A stretch of DNA of 64,000 bases from Melghirimyces profundicolus (GTDB lineage: Bacteria; Bacillota; Bacilli; Thermoactinomycetales; DSM-45169), in the NCBI RefSeq assembly GCF_003054245.1, contig NZ_QBKR01000015.1, positions 1 to 64,000 of the forward strand. The letters run 5' to 3'. Below are positions 38,908 to 49,348 of this stretch, piece by piece (positions within the stretch are counted from its first letter, which is position 1; every line of letters begins with the position of its first letter). Both the position numbers and the translations under genes were made by a program. The notes under the pieces were generated by a model. The model was not told where the DNA came from and did not search any database. It saw only the letters and a list, made by a program, of their open reading frames with translations.

Positions 38908-40143
38908 ATGAAAATCCGAGTACAGAAGTTTGGCGGAACTTCCGTCGCCACTCCGGAACGGCGGGGACGGGTGGTTCATCATATCCGCCAGGCTTTGAAT
39001 GAAGGCTGCAACGTTGTTGTTGTCGTATCCGCGATGGGTCGAAAAGGCGATCCCTATGCGACGGACACCCTCCTCCATTGGATTGAGGAAAACGGGCAAT
39101 CCCTGTCCCCGCGCGAACAGGATTTGCTGCTGTCCTGCGGGGAAATCATCTCCGCTTCCACTCTGTCCAGCCTGCTGAACAAGGAAGGCATCCCCAACAC
39201 GGTACTGACCGGGGGGCAGGCCGGTATCATCACCAACAACCAGTACAATAACGCCCAGATCCTCACCATCAACCCGAGCCGGGTGGAAAGCGAACTGGAG
39301 AAGGGAAAAGTGGTGGTCCTGGCCGGTTATCAGGGAAAGACCATCGATGGAGAGGTGACCACGCTGGGACGCGGGGGGAGCGATACCACCGCGACGGCCA
39401 TCGGGGTTGCCCTGAATGCCGATATGGTGGATATTTTCACCGACGTGGAAGGCATCATGACGGCCGATCCCCGGATCGTGGAAGATGCTGCTCCACTGGA
39501 GGCGGTCACCTATACAGAAATCTGCAACCTGGCTTTTCAAGGTGCCAAAGTGATCCATCCCCGTGCGGTGGAACTGGCCATGCAGACAAATGTTCCCATT
39601 CGGGTGCGTTCCACGATGAGTGATCACCCCGGGACGCTCGTTTCCAGCACCCATGAAAAGAACAAACTGGCGGGGGAAGTGAGCGACCGTCTGATCACGG
39701 GCATCACCCAGATGGCCAATGTGACTCAGATCAAAGTGCCGGCCAAGGAAGACCAATACGACCTCCAGCTGAAGGTGTTCAAAGCGATGGCGGAGAACGG
39801 CATCAGTGTGGATTTTATCAATATTAATCCCAGCGGGGTGATCTACACCGTTTACGACCATGTGGCGGATGCGGCGGAGGAAATTCTCCGTTCGATGGAG
39901 CTGGAGCCGGAACTGTTGCGCGGGTGCGCCAAAATTTCGGTTGTGGGCGCCGGCATCGCGGGTGTTCCCGGTGTGATGTCCAAGATTGCCGAAGCCTTGA
40001 CGGAAGAGGATATCCCAATCCTTCAGTCCGCCGATTCCCATACGACCATCTGGGTTTTGGTTCCGGGGAACCACATGGTCAAAGCGGTCCGCTCCCTCCA
40101 CCGCAAGTTCGATCTTCATAAGGTCCATGTGACCAATTCCTAA
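38908..40143 (+). CDS. dapG: Aspartate kinase (DapG type)
   Basis: Phosphorylates aspartate; the DapG isozyme in B. subtilis is inhibited by meso-diaminopimelate. The 411-residue product has the kinase motif KFGGTSVATPERR at the start, GRGGSDTTATAIGVAL and TDVEGIMTADPRIV, then two C-terminal ACT domains (DLQLKVFKAMAENGISVDFIN; SVVGAGIAGVPGVMSKI). ATG 38908 follows AGAAGGGAATG. Co-operonic with asd and dapA. Confidence 0.95.
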   Translation: MKIRVQKFGGTSVATPERRGRVVHHIRQALNEGCNVVVVVSAMGRKGDPYATDTLLHWIEENGQSLSPREQDLLLSCGEIISASTLSSLLNKEGIPNTVLTGGQAGIITNNQYNNAQILTINPSRVESELEKGKVVVLAGYQGKTIDGEVTTLGRGGSDTTATAIGVALNADMVDIFTDVEGIMTADPRIVEDAAPLEAVTYTEICNLAFQGAKVIHPRAVELAMQTNVPIRVRSTMSDHPGTLVSSTHEKNKLAGEVSDRLITGITQMANVTQIKVPAKEDQYDLQLKVFKAMAENGISVDFININPSGVIYTVYDHVADAAEEILRSMELEPELLRGCAKISVVGAGIAGVPGVMSKIAEALTEEDIPILQSADSHTTIWVLVPGNHMVKAVRSLHRKFDLHKVHVTNS

Positions 40144-40197
40144 ACCAAAAGAAAACAGATCTACAGGATAGATCGGGAGACTAGGGGGATGGACGTC

Positions 40198-41082
40198 GTG
40201 CAATTTGGTAGACTGCTGACTGCTATGATCACTCCCATGACCCATCATGGGGCCATTGATTGGCCGCGTGTCGATTCCGTGATCGACCATCTGATTCAAA
40301 CCGGGACCGACTCCATCGTCATTGCGGGAACGACGGGGGAGTCACCGACACTGAGCCATCAGGAAAAGCTGGATCTGTTTCGGCGCGCGGTCCGGCAAGC
40401 CGATGGTCGCGTCAAGATTATCGCAGGGACCGGGACCAATAACACCGATGCCTCCGTCCAGCTGACCCGTGAAGCGGAAGAAACGGGTGTGGACGGAGTG
40501 ATGTTGGTGGTTCCGTATTACAACAAACCGACGCAGGAAGGGTTATACCAACATTTCAGGACGGTGGCCGAGTCCACATCCCTCCCGGTCATGCTTTACA
40601 ACATTCCCGGACGAAGTTCGGTCAACCTGGGTGTGGACACCATGGTCCGCCTGACCCACGAAGTGGAAAACATCAGCCTCATCAAGGAATCCAGCGGAGA
40701 TCTGGTTCAGGTGATGGAATTGGTGGAGCGGAAGCGGGAAGGTGTGGCCGTCTACAGCGGGATGGATGAGCTGACGGTTCCTTACCTTTCCGTCGGCAGC
40801 GTCGGGATCGTCAGCGTGGCGAGCCACGTGGTCGGACGGGAAATGAAAGAAATGATCGAGGCCTTTATCGGCGGAGATGTGGAAAGAGCGGGACGGATTC
40901 AGCGGCGGATCGTTCCCCTGTGGCGCGCCCTGTTCATGACGTCCAGCCCGGCCCCCCTGAAATACGCCCTGTCTTTGATGGGGGTGTGCGAAGACCACGT
41001 CCGTCTGCCGATGGTTCCGTTGAACCAAGCGGAAAAAACCCATATGCAAACGATTCTTCAAACGATGCAGGTAATCAAATGA
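40198..41082 (+). CDS. dapA: 4-hydroxy-tetrahydrodipicolinate synthase
   Basis: Condenses pyruvate with aspartate semialdehyde; its product feeds both DAP and dipicolinate. The 294-residue product has GTTGESPTLSHQEKLDL, VPYYNKPTQEGLYQHF, MLYNIPGRS and the Schiff-base lysine K163 in LIKESSGD. GTG 40198 is 9 nt after AGGGGG and matches the family N-terminus (MQFGRLLTAMITPM); ATG 40189 touches the binding site and is less likely. It ends 1 bp before a perfect terminator palindrome. Confidence 0.95.
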   Translation: MQFGRLLTAMITPMTHHGAIDWPRVDSVIDHLIQTGTDSIVIAGTTGESPTLSHQEKLDLFRRAVRQADGRVKIIAGTGTNNTDASVQLTREAEETGVDGVMLVVPYYNKPTQEGLYQHFRTVAESTSLPVMLYNIPGRSSVNLGVDTMVRLTHEVENISLIKESSGDLVQVMELVERKREGVAVYSGMDELTVPYLSVGSVGIVSVASHVVGREMKEMIEAFIGGDVERAGRIQRRIVPLWRALFMTSSPAPLKYALSLMGVCEDHVRLPMVPLNQAEKTHMQTILQTMQVIK

Positions 41083-41132
41083 GACGGTGGTGAAAAACCG
41101 GGCCCTCGCGGGCCCGGTTTTTCACCACCGTC
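41083..41132 (+). terminator. Strong, symmetrical terminator after dapA
   Basis: Perfect 23-bp arms (41083-41105 and 41110-41132) around a TCGC loop. Each arm contains an A5/T5 block, so it can terminate in both directions. Confidence 0.9.
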
Positions 41133-41161
41133 ACTCTGGAAGGATTTTCGCATGGGGTTTC

Positions 41162-41191
41162 TTGCAACGGATCAAATGGTTCGTGTATAAT
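41162..41191 (+). promoter_or_regulatory. Promoter of rnjB
   Basis: TTGCAA (41162-41167), 18-bp spacer, consensus TATAAT (41186-41191). Confidence 0.65.
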
Positions 41192-41257
41192 ATCAGTAAG
41201 TGACTTGTGCGGTTTTTGGGTGATCGACAACTGAATAGGGTACAGGAGGAATTTTTT

Positions 41258-42937
41258 TTGACAAAAAACAACTCACGAAGCAAATTGTCCATTTTTGCTC
41301 TCGGTGGGTTGGATGAAATCGGGAAAAATATGTATGTGGTGAGGTACGGCGACGACATCGCGGTGGTGGACGCCGGCCTGATGTTTCCGGAAGAAGAGAT
41401 GCTGGGAATCGACGTCGTGATTCCGGATATCACGTATTTGATTGAAAACCGCGATAAAGTGCGCGGAATTCTTTTAACGCACGGGCATGAGGACCATATT
41501 GGCGGCCTTCCTTACATCCTGAAGGAATTGAACGTGCCGGTGTTCGGCACAAAACTGACCATGGGTCTGGTGGAACACAAGTTGCGGGAAGCCCATCTGT
41601 TGAACCAAACCAAGCGGGTTGTGATCAACAACCGTTCGGAAGTGAAGTTGGGTTCGATGAGGGCGACCTTCTTTAAGACGAACCACAGCATTCCCGATTC
41701 AGTCGGAGTCTGCCTCGAGACGCCGGAGGGTCGGGTGGTTCACACCGGTGACTTTAAATTTGACATGACACCGGTGAACGGACAGGCCGCAGACATGCAT
41801 AAAATGGCAGAAATCGGAAAGAAGGGGGTTCTGTGCCTTCTTTCCGACAGCACCAATGCGGAACGGGCCGGTTTCACGGGATCGGAACGGACGGTGGGTG
41901 AAGCGCTGGAAGCCGTGTTCCGCAAAGCCAAGCAACGGGTGATTGTGGCGACGTTCGCTTCCAATATTCACCGTATTCAACAGGTGGTGGACGCCGCCCA
42001 TATGCACAACCGCAAACTGGCGGTCGTGGGACGCAGCATGGTCAATGTGGTCAACATCAGTATGGAGCTCGGTTACCTCCGGGTTCCCTCCGACCTTTTG
42101 ATCGATCCCGACGAGATTAATCGTCTGCCCGCCCACCGGGTGGCGGTGATCTCGACGGGGAGTCAGGGGGAGCCGATGTCGGCATTGACCCGGATGGCCC
42201 ACGGCGCCCACCGCAAGATTGAAATTCTGCCCGGGGACACGGTGGTTTTGGCTGCCACTCCGATTCCCGGCAACGAAAAACTGGTTTCCAAAACGGTCGA
42301 CCAACTCTTCCGGGTCGGGGCCAACGTGGTTTACAGCACCACTTCCCAGCACGGTGTTCACGTATCCGGCCACGGTTCCCAGGAAGATCTGAAACTCATG
42401 CTCAATCTGATGAGACCGAAATATTTTATCCCGATTCACGGTGAGCACCGTATGTTGCGGGCTCACGGCCAACTCGCCGAGTCCGTCGGTATTCGTCCGG
42501 AGAATATCTTCATCAGTGATAACGGAGATGTGGTGGAGTTTTCCGACGGAAAAGCACGCTACGGATCCAAAGTTCAGACGGGCAATGTCCTGATTGACGG
42601 ATTAGGTGTCGGAGATGTGGGGAACATCGTTCTTCGCGATCGGAAATTGCTGTCCCAGGACGGCATTCTGGTGGTTGTGGTCACCCTTGGAAAGAACAAC
42701 GGCAAAATTTTGTCCGGACCCGATATCATCTCACGTGGCTTCGTCTATGTGCGCGAATCAGAAAAACTGCTGGAAGAAGCCAACCGCATTGTCACCCAAA
42801 CGATGGAAAAATGTGCAAATGAACGGGTCAGCGAATGGGCGTCGCTCAAGACGAGCATCCGGGATGCCCTCAGCCGGTTTTTGTATGATAAGACCCGTCG
42901 TCGTCCGATGATCCTGCCGATTATCATGGAAGTCTGA
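41258..42937 (+). CDS. rnjB: Ribonuclease J
   Basis: Metallo-beta-lactamase/beta-CASP ribonuclease with endo- and 5'-3' exonuclease activity. The 559-residue product has the complete zinc motif HGHEDH (H75, H77, D79, H80), GDFKFD, the beta-CASP motifs including STGSQGEPMSAL and IHGEHRML, and a C-terminal dimerisation domain. Position after dapA and before tepA equals B. subtilis rnjB (J2), although the intact catalytic residues could also fit a J1-type role. TTG 41258 is 9 nt after AGGAGG. Confidence 0.93.
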   Translation: MTKNNSRSKLSIFALGGLDEIGKNMYVVRYGDDIAVVDAGLMFPEEEMLGIDVVIPDITYLIENRDKVRGILLTHGHEDHIGGLPYILKELNVPVFGTKLTMGLVEHKLREAHLLNQTKRVVINNRSEVKLGSMRATFFKTNHSIPDSVGVCLETPEGRVVHTGDFKFDMTPVNGQAADMHKMAEIGKKGVLCLLSDSTNAERAGFTGSERTVGEALEAVFRKAKQRVIVATFASNIHRIQQVVDAAHMHNRKLAVVGRSMVNVVNISMELGYLRVPSDLLIDPDEINRLPAHRVAVISTGSQGEPMSALTRMAHGAHRKIEILPGDTVVLAATPIPGNEKLVSKTVDQLFRVGANVVYSTTSQHGVHVSGHGSQEDLKLMLNLMRPKYFIPIHGEHRMLRAHGQLAESVGIRPENIFISDNGDVVEFSDGKARYGSKVQTGNVLIDGLGVGDVGNIVLRDRKLLSQDGILVVVVTLGKNNGKILSGPDIISRGFVYVRESEKLLEEANRIVTQTMEKCANERVSEWASLKTSIRDALSRFLYDKTRRRPMILPIIMEV

Positions 42938-42942
42938 ACATG

Positions 42943-42965
42943 AGCCCCCTGAACGGGGGCTTTTT
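42943..42965 (+). terminator. Terminator of rnjB
   Basis: AGCCCCC / GGGGGCT stem with TGAAC loop and TTTTT. Confidence 0.9.
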
Positions 42966-43015
42966 GCATGGGAACAGCCCCCCTTTCGCATACTAGAGAG
43001 GGAAGGGGGATGAGT

Positions 43016-43801
43016 ATGAACGATAAGACCGAATTGACGCCGCAAACCAACCCTGCGGGACAACCTCCCGGCACCCCCGTTCCCGGACAGCAACCGGGAA
43101 CGGAACCGCAGAAAAAGGAAGATCCGAAGAAAAAAGGGATCGTCGACGCGATCCAGCAACTGGGCCAGACCAACATACCCCAAATGCAATCCAACGTCCA
43201 CTGCTTGTCGGTGATCGGGCAAGTGGAAGGACACTTGGTGATGCCCGCCCAGAACAAGACGACCAAATACGAACACGTGATTCCGCAAATTGTGGCAGCC
43301 GAACAGAACCCCAACATCGAAGGGGTTGTCATCATCCTGAACACTGTCGGCGGAGACGTGGAGGCGGGCCTTGCGATCGCCGAGATGATTTCCTCCATGA
43401 GCAAACCGACGGTTTCCCTGGTGTTGGGAGGAGGACACAGCATCGGGGTTCCGATCGCGGTTTCCGCAGACATGAGCTTTATCGCCGAGACAGCCACCAT
43501 GACCATTCACCCTGTCCGGTTGACGGGGATGGTGGTGGGAGTGCCGCAGACCTTTGAGTACATGGAGAAGATGCAGGACCGCGTCATCCGTTTTGTCGCC
43601 CAACACTCCAACATCAGTGAAGAACAATTCCGGGAATTGATGTTCCGCACGGGGGAACTGGCGCGGGACATCGGAACCAACGTCATCGGATCGGATGCCG
43701 TGAATTACGGGCTGATCGACCGTGTCGGCGGATTGGGGGACGCTCTGGCGGAACTGAACCGGCGGATTGAACTCAACCGGCAGGGCGGCGTGGTTCAATG
43801 A
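43016..43801 (+). CDS. tepA: ClpP-family serine protease TepA
   Basis: Translocation-enhancing protein, a ClpP-like protease. The 261-residue product has a disordered P/Q/K-rich N-terminus (1-45), then a ClpP fold with the serine in [12 protein letters not shown] and a histidine in [11 protein letters not shown]; the family acts in the cytoplasm, possibly on signal peptides or spore proteins. ATG 43016 is 6 nt after AAGGGGGA; ATG 43010 touches it. The stop overlaps the ylzJ start. Confidence 0.9.
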   Translation: MNDKTELTPQTNPAGQPPGTPVPGQQPGTEPQKKEDPKKKGIVDAIQQLGQTNIPQMQSNVHCLSVIGQVEGHLVMPAQNKTTKYEHVIPQIVAAEQNPNIEGVVIILNTVGGDVEAGLAIAEMISSMSKPTVSLVLGGGHSIGVPIAVSADMSFIAETATMTIHPVRLTGMVVGVPQTFEYMEKMQDRVIRFVAQHSNISEEQFRELMFRTGELARDIGTNVIGSDAVNYGLIDRVGGLGDALAELNRRIELNRQGGVVQ

Positions 43802-44010
43802 TCCACTACTCCGTCATTCCCGCAGAATTCGCCTGGGTCGACCCCTCCCAAGAACCCGAAACCCGTGAAGTCGAAGTGGAAGGGGTTTCGATGTTAGTGG
43901 AGATGACAGGTTCGGGGGAAGGTCGGATCGTGCGCCTCTTCTCCACCGATCCCCGGCACTATCTCGATTCCCGCTATCAGCCGGGGGCGAGGATTCATGT
44001 CCAACCCTGA
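43798..44010 (+). CDS. ylzJ: YlzJ-like protein
   Basis: Short conserved protein of unknown function found between tepA and spoIIIE in Bacillales. The 70-residue product shows [32 protein letters not shown] in part and the tail [14 protein letters not shown], typical of the family. Its ATG shares four bases with the tepA stop (ATGA), so it is coupled to tepA. Confidence 0.9.
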   Translation: MIHYSVIPAEFAWVDPSQEPETREVEVEGVSMLVEMTGSGEGRIVRLFSTDPRHYLDSRYQPGARIHVQP

Positions 44011-44054
44011 CTCCGGCTTTGACCCTCCGGTTTGATTACTGGAGGGTCTTTCCA

Positions 44055-44063
44055 TGTTATAAT
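44055..44063 (+). promoter_or_regulatory. Extended -10 promoter of spoIIIE
   Basis: TGTTATAAT (44055-44063) is a TGn-TATAAT extended -10, 40 bp before the gene. A hairpin GACCCTCC / GGAGGGTC (44021-44048) directly upstream may end the tepA-ylzJ transcript but lacks a good T run. Confidence 0.5.
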
Positions 44064-44103
44064 GGAAAGACAGGCACGGTTTGGACAGAAAAGGGGGTCG
44101 GTT

Positions 44104-46437
44104 ATGGCGAAAAAAAAGAAAAAATCGTCCGAAAGACTTTCGAACGCGATCCTTTTTGAACTTTACGGAATCGTCATCTTGACGCTGGCGTTGATGGCGA
44201 TGGCCAGAATGGGAGCGGTGGGGCGTTCCCTGAGTTACCTGTCCCGCTTCTTCGTTGGGAACTGGGATTTTCTCCTTCCCCTTGGCGGGCTCATCCTCGC
44301 CGTCCGCATCATGGTCAAACGTCAGTGGCCAAACCGATGGTCCGCCCGCTGGACGGGAATCCTGCTCCTGATTCTGGCGTTTCTCATCTGGAACCATATG
44401 GACACTTTCGACACCTTGGAAGCACGCGGCCGGGGCGGCCCCATCCTTTCCGTCACCTGGGAGCGGATTCTGGAAGAGAAGAATTCCCGCCTTCCAACCG
44501 ATATCGGGGGCGGGATGATCGGAGCCCTGGGTTATGCCTTGTTTCATTTTCTGTTTGATCGGACGGGTTCCACCCTGGCCACCATCGCTCTCGGTTTGGC
44601 GGGAGGGATCCTGGCCACGGGTGTCTCTTATGTCAACACCCTCCGTTCTATGAGGGAACGGTGGAAGGAGTTTGTTGCGGAGTGGAAGTTCCGACTGTCC
44701 CGGCGGTATTCAAATAACCGAAAAAAAGCCGCCGGGGGGAAGCGGAGGAAGAGCCCCAAGAGAGACCAAGGGCCGGTGGCGGATCCGAGGGAGCCTTCGG
44801 ATATTCCGGTGATTCATGACTTTTCCGAAAAGGAAGAGGAGACCCGCCGAACCGATTGGTCGGAACAACAGGAGCTCTTTCCGCCGCAAACCCGGCAGCC
44901 GGTTAAACCGGAACCGGCTGCGACGGAGCCCCGCAGTTCCGGAAAATCCGTTGAGGAGGACTCGAAGGGAGCTGTGGTGGTTCAATTCAATAAAGACCGG
45001 GATCTTCCCGAGTACCGTTTGCCTCCGTTCACCCTCCTCGGAAAGCCGAAGAAAAGCGGGAACAACCAGGACCGGAGAGGAATGGCGGACAACGCCAAAA
45101 AACTGGAAACCACATTGGAAAGTTTCGGGGTGAAGGCGAAGGTGACTCAGATCCACCGGGGCCCCGCGGTGACCCGGTACGAAGTGCAGCCGGACACGGG
45201 GGTGAAGGTGAGCCGGATCGTCAATTTGGCGGACGATATCGCCCTTGCCTTGGCGGCCAAAGATATCCGGATCGAAGCGCCGATTCCGGGAAAAGCCGCT
45301 CTCGGGATCGAAGTGCCCAACCCGGAAACCTCGGTTGTGGGGCTGAGGGATGTATTGGAAAGCTCTCAGTACCACGAGGCGGACTCCAAACTTTCCATCG
45401 CCTTGGGGCGGGACATTTCCGGGGAACCCATCGTCGGGGATTTGTCCCGAATGCCTCACCTGCTGGTGGCGGGTGCGACCGGTTCCGGCAAAAGTGTCTG
45501 CATCAATGATATCATCTGCAGCATCCTGTACAAAGCGAAACCCAATGAAGTCAAATTCATGATGATCGACCCCAAAATGGTGGAGCTGAACATCTACAAC
45601 GGCATTCCCCATCTCCTGTCCCCGGTGGTGACCGACTCCCGCCGGGCCGCTGTTGCATTGAAGAAAGTGGTCGCCGAAATGGAAAAACGGTATGAATTGT
45701 TTGCGGAGACCGGGGCCCGGGACATCGAGCGGTACAACCGGCTGATCCGTGAGAAGGGGGAGGAAGAACGGACCCTGCCCTATATCGTGGTCATCGTGGA
45801 TGAGCTGGCCGATTTGATGATGGTGGCCCCGGCCGATGTGGAAGACGCCATCTGCCGGTTGGCTCAGATGGCCCGGGCCGCGGGGATTCATCTGATCATC
45901 GCCACCCAACGTCCCTCGGTGGATGTGATCACCGGCGTGATCAAGGCGAACATTCCTTCCCGGATCGCTTTTGGTGTCTCTTCTTCCGCGGACTCCCGGA
46001 CGATTTTGGATATGGGCGGAGCGGAAAAACTTCTGGGTCGGGGGGACATGCTGTACCTTCCCACGGGGGCTTCCAAACCGATCCGGGTGCAGGGTTCCTT
46101 CGTTTCGGATCAGGAGGTGGAGTCCGTGGTCCAATACGTGAAGGATCAGCAACAGGCACGCTATCATGAAGAAATGATCCCCGAGAAACAGGAGGGCGGT
46201 GGCGGGGGGGAGAAAGTGGAAGATGCACTCTTCCCCCAGGCAGTGCAGTTGGTGGTGGAAGCCAAAACCGCCTCCGTCTCCCTCCTTCAACGGCGCCTCC
46301 GAGTGGGCTACACCCGTGCCGCCCGTCTGATCGATTACATGGAACAGCGGGGGATCGTCGGCCCTTATGAGGGCAGTAAACCGCGGGAGGTGCTGATGAC
46401 ATCGGAACAGCTTTCCAAACACAATATTTCCGTTTAG
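44104..46437 (+). CDS. spoIIIE: DNA translocase FtsK/SpoIIIE
   Basis: Septal ATP-driven DNA pump that moves the chromosome into the forespore and clears DNA at division. The 777-residue product has four N-terminal membrane helices (about 20-170), a charged linker, and the RecA-like motor with Walker A GATGSGKS (~456) and Walker [14 protein letters not shown]. The C-terminal winged-helix gamma domain ([30 protein letters not shown]) reads polar sequences. ATG 44104 follows AAGGGGGTC. Confidence 0.96.
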   Translation: MAKKKKKSSERLSNAILFELYGIVILTLALMAMARMGAVGRSLSYLSRFFVGNWDFLLPLGGLILAVRIMVKRQWPNRWSARWTGILLLILAFLIWNHMDTFDTLEARGRGGPILSVTWERILEEKNSRLPTDIGGGMIGALGYALFHFLFDRTGSTLATIALGLAGGILATGVSYVNTLRSMRERWKEFVAEWKFRLSRRYSNNRKKAAGGKRRKSPKRDQGPVADPREPSDIPVIHDFSEKEEETRRTDWSEQQELFPPQTRQPVKPEPAATEPRSSGKSVEEDSKGAVVVQFNKDRDLPEYRLPPFTLLGKPKKSGNNQDRRGMADNAKKLETTLESFGVKAKVTQIHRGPAVTRYEVQPDTGVKVSRIVNLADDIALALAAKDIRIEAPIPGKAALGIEVPNPETSVVGLRDVLESSQYHEADSKLSIALGRDISGEPIVGDLSRMPHLLVAGATGSGKSVCINDIICSILYKAKPNEVKFMMIDPKMVELNIYNGIPHLLSPVVTDSRRAAVALKKVVAEMEKRYELFAETGARDIERYNRLIREKGEEERTLPYIVVIVDELADLMMVAPADVEDAICRLAQMARAAGIHLIIATQRPSVDVITGVIKANIPSRIAFGVSSSADSRTILDMGGAEKLLGRGDMLYLPTGASKPIRVQGSFVSDQEVESVVQYVKDQQQARYHEEMIPEKQEGGGGGEKVEDALFPQAVQLVVEAKTASVSLLQRRLRVGYTRAARLIDYMEQRGIVGPYEGSKPREVLMTSEQLSKHNISV

Positions 46438-46700
46438 AGTTTCACCTGATTTCAACAAAACAGTGGCCAATTGAAAGGTTGCATGGTATAACAGAAAAGG
46501 GACTGGGAGAAGCCTTCAGACACCCGGAAATGAAAAGAAATGGGAATCGGATCCGCCGAGGGACAAAGCCCGGACGTGATTGGCCGTTTTTGGTTTACCC
46601 AAAGCGCTTTTCACCACTTTAGGTAACGCGGTTTCACGGGGGTCTCATTGTCTATTCCGGTCTGCCCACTGTTTGAAAACACTCAAGGGGGTTTTAGTTT
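46438..46700 (+). other. Intergenic leader region before nupN
   Basis: No gene is visible in these 263 bp. TGGTATAAC near 46482-46490 could be an extended -10. The remaining ~200 nt would be a long untranslated leader; I searched by eye for a purine-type riboswitch and a CodY box and found neither. The binding site AAGGGGG lies just before the nupN start. Confidence 0.4.
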
Positions 46701-47741
46701 ATGGGCAAACAATCCTGGGGCATTTTGCTTCTCTGTGCGTTGCTCGTCATCACAGCGGGTTGCGGCACCGCCGGTAATCAGGGTGGCGGAAACGGCGAAG
46801 AGGGTTTTTCCGCCGGCCTGGTGACCGATACCGGGGGGCTCAACGATGAGTCCTTCAACCAGACGGCCTGGGAAGGGATGACAAGAGCCAAAAAAGAGTT
46901 GGGTGCGGATATCAAACCCTTGGAATCAAAACGGGATGATGACTATATTCCCAATCTGACCAAATTTGCCCGGGAAAAACGGGATATCATCTGGGGAATC
47001 GGATTCAAGTTCAACAAGGCGATTCCCGATGTGGCAAAACAATTCCCCGATCAGAAATTCGGCATCGTCGATGACAGTCTGGGCGGCAACATTCCCGAAA
47101 ATGTGGTGGCGGTCACTTTCAAGGAGGAGGAAGGCTCCTTCCTGATGGGCGTGATCGCGGGATCCATGACCCAATCGGACAAAGTGGGTTTCATCGGAGG
47201 CATCACCTCGCCTCTCATCAAGAAATTCGAGTCCGGCTTCCGGGCCGGAGTGAAAGCGGTGAACCCGGATGCCAAAGTGACGGTGGCCTACGCGGAAAGC
47301 TTCACTGATGTGGCCAAAGGGCGCTCGCTGGCCGCCAACATGTACAACGGCGGGACCGATATCATCTTTCATGCCGCCGGCGGGGTGGGCAAAGGTCTCT
47401 TCGACGAAGTGAAGACCCGGAAAAAAGGGAAGTACTGGGCCATCGGGGTGGACATGGACCAGTCCGGACTGGCTCCGGACCACACGCTGTCCTCCATGGT
47501 GAAACGGGTCGATGTGGCGGTCTTCGATATCATGAAAGACATAAAAGAGAACGATCAATTCCCCGGCGGCAAAGAGGTGCAACTCGGATTGAAGGAAGGC
47601 GGTGTGGGTCTGGCCGAGAACACCGACAAGCACGTTCCGGAGAAAGTCATGAAAAAAGTGGAGGACTACAAACAACAGATCATCGACGGAAAGATCGAGG
47701 TCCCTTCCACCGAAAAAGAACTGAAGGATTTTAAGGGATAA
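46701..47741 (+). CDS. nupN: BMP-family nucleoside-binding lipoprotein
   Basis: Substrate-binding lipoprotein of a nucleoside ABC importer. The 346-residue product has a lipoprotein signal with lipobox VITAGC (C21), then the BMP/PnrA family motifs GLVTDTGGLNDESFNQ, EEEGSFLMGVIAGSMTQSDKVGFIGG and AAGGVGKGLFDEV. The gene order binding protein, double ATPase and two permeases equals B. subtilis nupN-nupOPQ (guanosine uptake); the substrate here is inferred. An intercistronic hairpin follows. Confidence 0.92.
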   Translation: MGKQSWGILLLCALLVITAGCGTAGNQGGGNGEEGFSAGLVTDTGGLNDESFNQTAWEGMTRAKKELGADIKPLESKRDDDYIPNLTKFAREKRDIIWGIGFKFNKAIPDVAKQFPDQKFGIVDDSLGGNIPENVVAVTFKEEEGSFLMGVIAGSMTQSDKVGFIGGITSPLIKKFESGFRAGVKAVNPDAKVTVAYAESFTDVAKGRSLAANMYNGGTDIIFHAAGGVGKGLFDEVKTRKKGKYWAIGVDMDQSGLAPDHTLSSMVKRVDVAVFDIMKDIKENDQFPGGKEVQLGLKEGGVGLAENTDKHVPEKVMKKVEDYKQQIIDGKIEVPSTEKELKDFKG

Positions 47742-47767
47742 CCAGACAACATTTCAGTGGACCGGGC

Positions 47768-47799
47768 CGAAAAGGGCTAGCATTCGCTAGCCCTTTTCG
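47768..47799 (+). terminator. Intercistronic hairpin between nupN and nupO
   Basis: Perfect 14-bp stem CGAAAAGGGCTAGC / GCTAGCCCTTTTCG with ATTC loop. It lacks a T run outside the stem, so it may protect the upstream lipoprotein mRNA or partially terminate, giving more binding protein than transporter. Confidence 0.65.
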
Positions 47800-47824
47800 C
47801 CGGTAACAGAGAAGGGGGATCCCC

Positions 47825-49348
47825 ATGAATGTCGTCGAAATGAAAGGCATCACCAAACGCTTCCCCGGGATCGTGGCGAACGACAACATCCATCTGACGG
47901 TCAAGGAAGGCGAGATCCATGCCCTGCTCGGGGAAAACGGAGCGGGAAAATCGACCCTGATGAACATTCTCTTCGGCCTGTACCAGCCTGATGAAGGGGA
48001 AATCCGGATTAAGGGGGAAAAAGTTCACGTCACCGGTCCCAGCATGGCGGGGAAACTGGGAATCGGAATGGTCCACCAACATTTCATGCTGGTGGATCCC
48101 TTCACGGTTACGGAGAACATTATTCTGGGCAGCGAACCGACCATTCAAGGAAGGATCGACCGAGAGAAGGCGGAAAGAGAAGTTCAGGAAATCTCCGACC
48201 GCTACGGTCTTCGTGTGGACCCCCGGGCCAGAATACGGGACATTTCCGTCGGGATGCAGCAACGGGTGGAAATTCTGAAAACCCTGTACAGGGGTGCCGA
48301 CATTCTGATTTTCGACGAGCCGACGGCGGTTCTGTCACCCCAGGAGATCGACGAATTGATCGAGATCATGGGCAACCTGGTCAGAGAGGGAAAAACCATT
48401 ATCTTCATCACCCACAAACTGAAGGAGATCATGCGGGTCTGTGACTCGGTGACCATCATTCGACGGGGGAAAACCATCGACACCCTCCAGGTGAAGGAAA
48501 CCGACGAAAACCGGTTGGCTTCGATGATGGTCGGACGGGAGGTTTCCTTCGATGTCGAAAAAGAACAACGTGAGCCGGGTGAGACGGTTCTCTCGATCCG
48601 TGATCTCCGGGTGGCCGATTCCCGCGGGGCGGATGCGGTCAAAGGCCTTGATCTGGAAGTCCGGGCCGGGGAAATCGTCGGAATTGCCGGCGTCGACGGC
48701 AACGGACAGACAGAACTTCTGGAAGCGATCACGGGGCTCAGAAAAACGAAGTCGGGCCGTGTCCGGTTAAACGGCAAGGATATTACCAATCTGAAGCCCC
48801 GTTCAGTGACGCGGTCCGGGGTGGGGCACATTCCGGAGGACCGGCACCGCCGGGGCCTGGTCCTGGACTTTTCCATCGGGGAAAACATGGTGCTTCAAAC
48901 CTACAACCTTCCCCCCTTCGCCAAGGGATTTCGTCTTCAGTATTCCGAAATTCAAGAGCATGCGGAAAAGCTGGTCAAAGAATACGATGTTCGCACTCCG
49001 GACATCCACACCCCTGCCCGGGCCCTTTCCGGAGGGAACCAGCAGAAGGCGGTCATCGCCCGGGAAGTGGAACGTGACCCCGATCTGTTGATCGCTGCGC
49101 AACCCACCCGGGGGTTGGACGTCGGCGCGATCGAATTCATCCACCGGCGGCTGATCGAACAGCGGGACAAAGGAAAGGCGGTTCTTCTGATGTCGCTGGA
49201 ACTGGATGAGGTGTTGAAGCTGAGTGACCGGATCGCGGTGATTTACGAAGGGAAAATCGCGGGTTGGGTGGATCCTTCCACCGCTGCCGAAGAAGAAGTG
49301 GGACTGTTGATGGCCGGCGGCAAGTCCGGCGCGGAGGTGAAGTCATAA
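47825..49348 (+). CDS. nupO: Nucleoside ABC transporter ATP-binding protein (two ABC domains)
   Basis: Energises nucleoside import. The 507-residue product has two fused ABC cassettes: the first with Walker A GENGAGKS (~36), signature ISVGMQQRVEIL and Walker B ILIFDEPTAVL; the second with a degenerate Walker A GVDGNGQTE, signature LSGGNQQKAVIAREV and LLIAAQPTRGLD. This matches the RbsA/NupO type where one site is degenerate. ATG 47825 follows AAGGGGGATCCCC. The stop overlaps the nupP start. Confidence 0.94.
   Translation: MNVVEMKGITKRFPGIVANDNIHLTVKEGEIHALLGENGAGKSTLMNILFGLYQPDEGEIRIKGEKVHVTGPSMAGKLGIGMVHQHFMLVDPFTVTENIILGSEPTIQGRIDREKAEREVQEISDRYGLRVDPRARIRDISVGMQQRVEILKTLYRGADILIFDEPTAVLSPQEIDELIEIMGNLVREGKTIIFITHKLKEIMRVCDSVTIIRRGKTIDTLQVKETDENRLASMMVGREVSFDVEKEQREPGETVLSIRDLRVADSRGADAVKGLDLEVRAGEIVGIAGVDGNGQTELLEAITGLRKTKSGRVRLNGKDITNLKPRSVTRSGVGHIPEDRHRRGLVLDFSIGENMVLQTYNLPPFAKGFRLQYSEIQEHAEKLVKEYDVRTPDIHTPARALSGGNQQKAVIAREVERDPDLLIAAQPTRGLDVGAIEFIHRRLIEQRDKGKAVLLMSLELDEVLKLSDRIAVIYEGKIAGWVDPSTAAEEEVGLLMAGGKSGAEVKS

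Noticed and set aside
46438-46700. Purine riboswitch before the nucleoside transporter
   Set aside because: The conserved core bases of purine riboswitch joining regions could not be found by eye.
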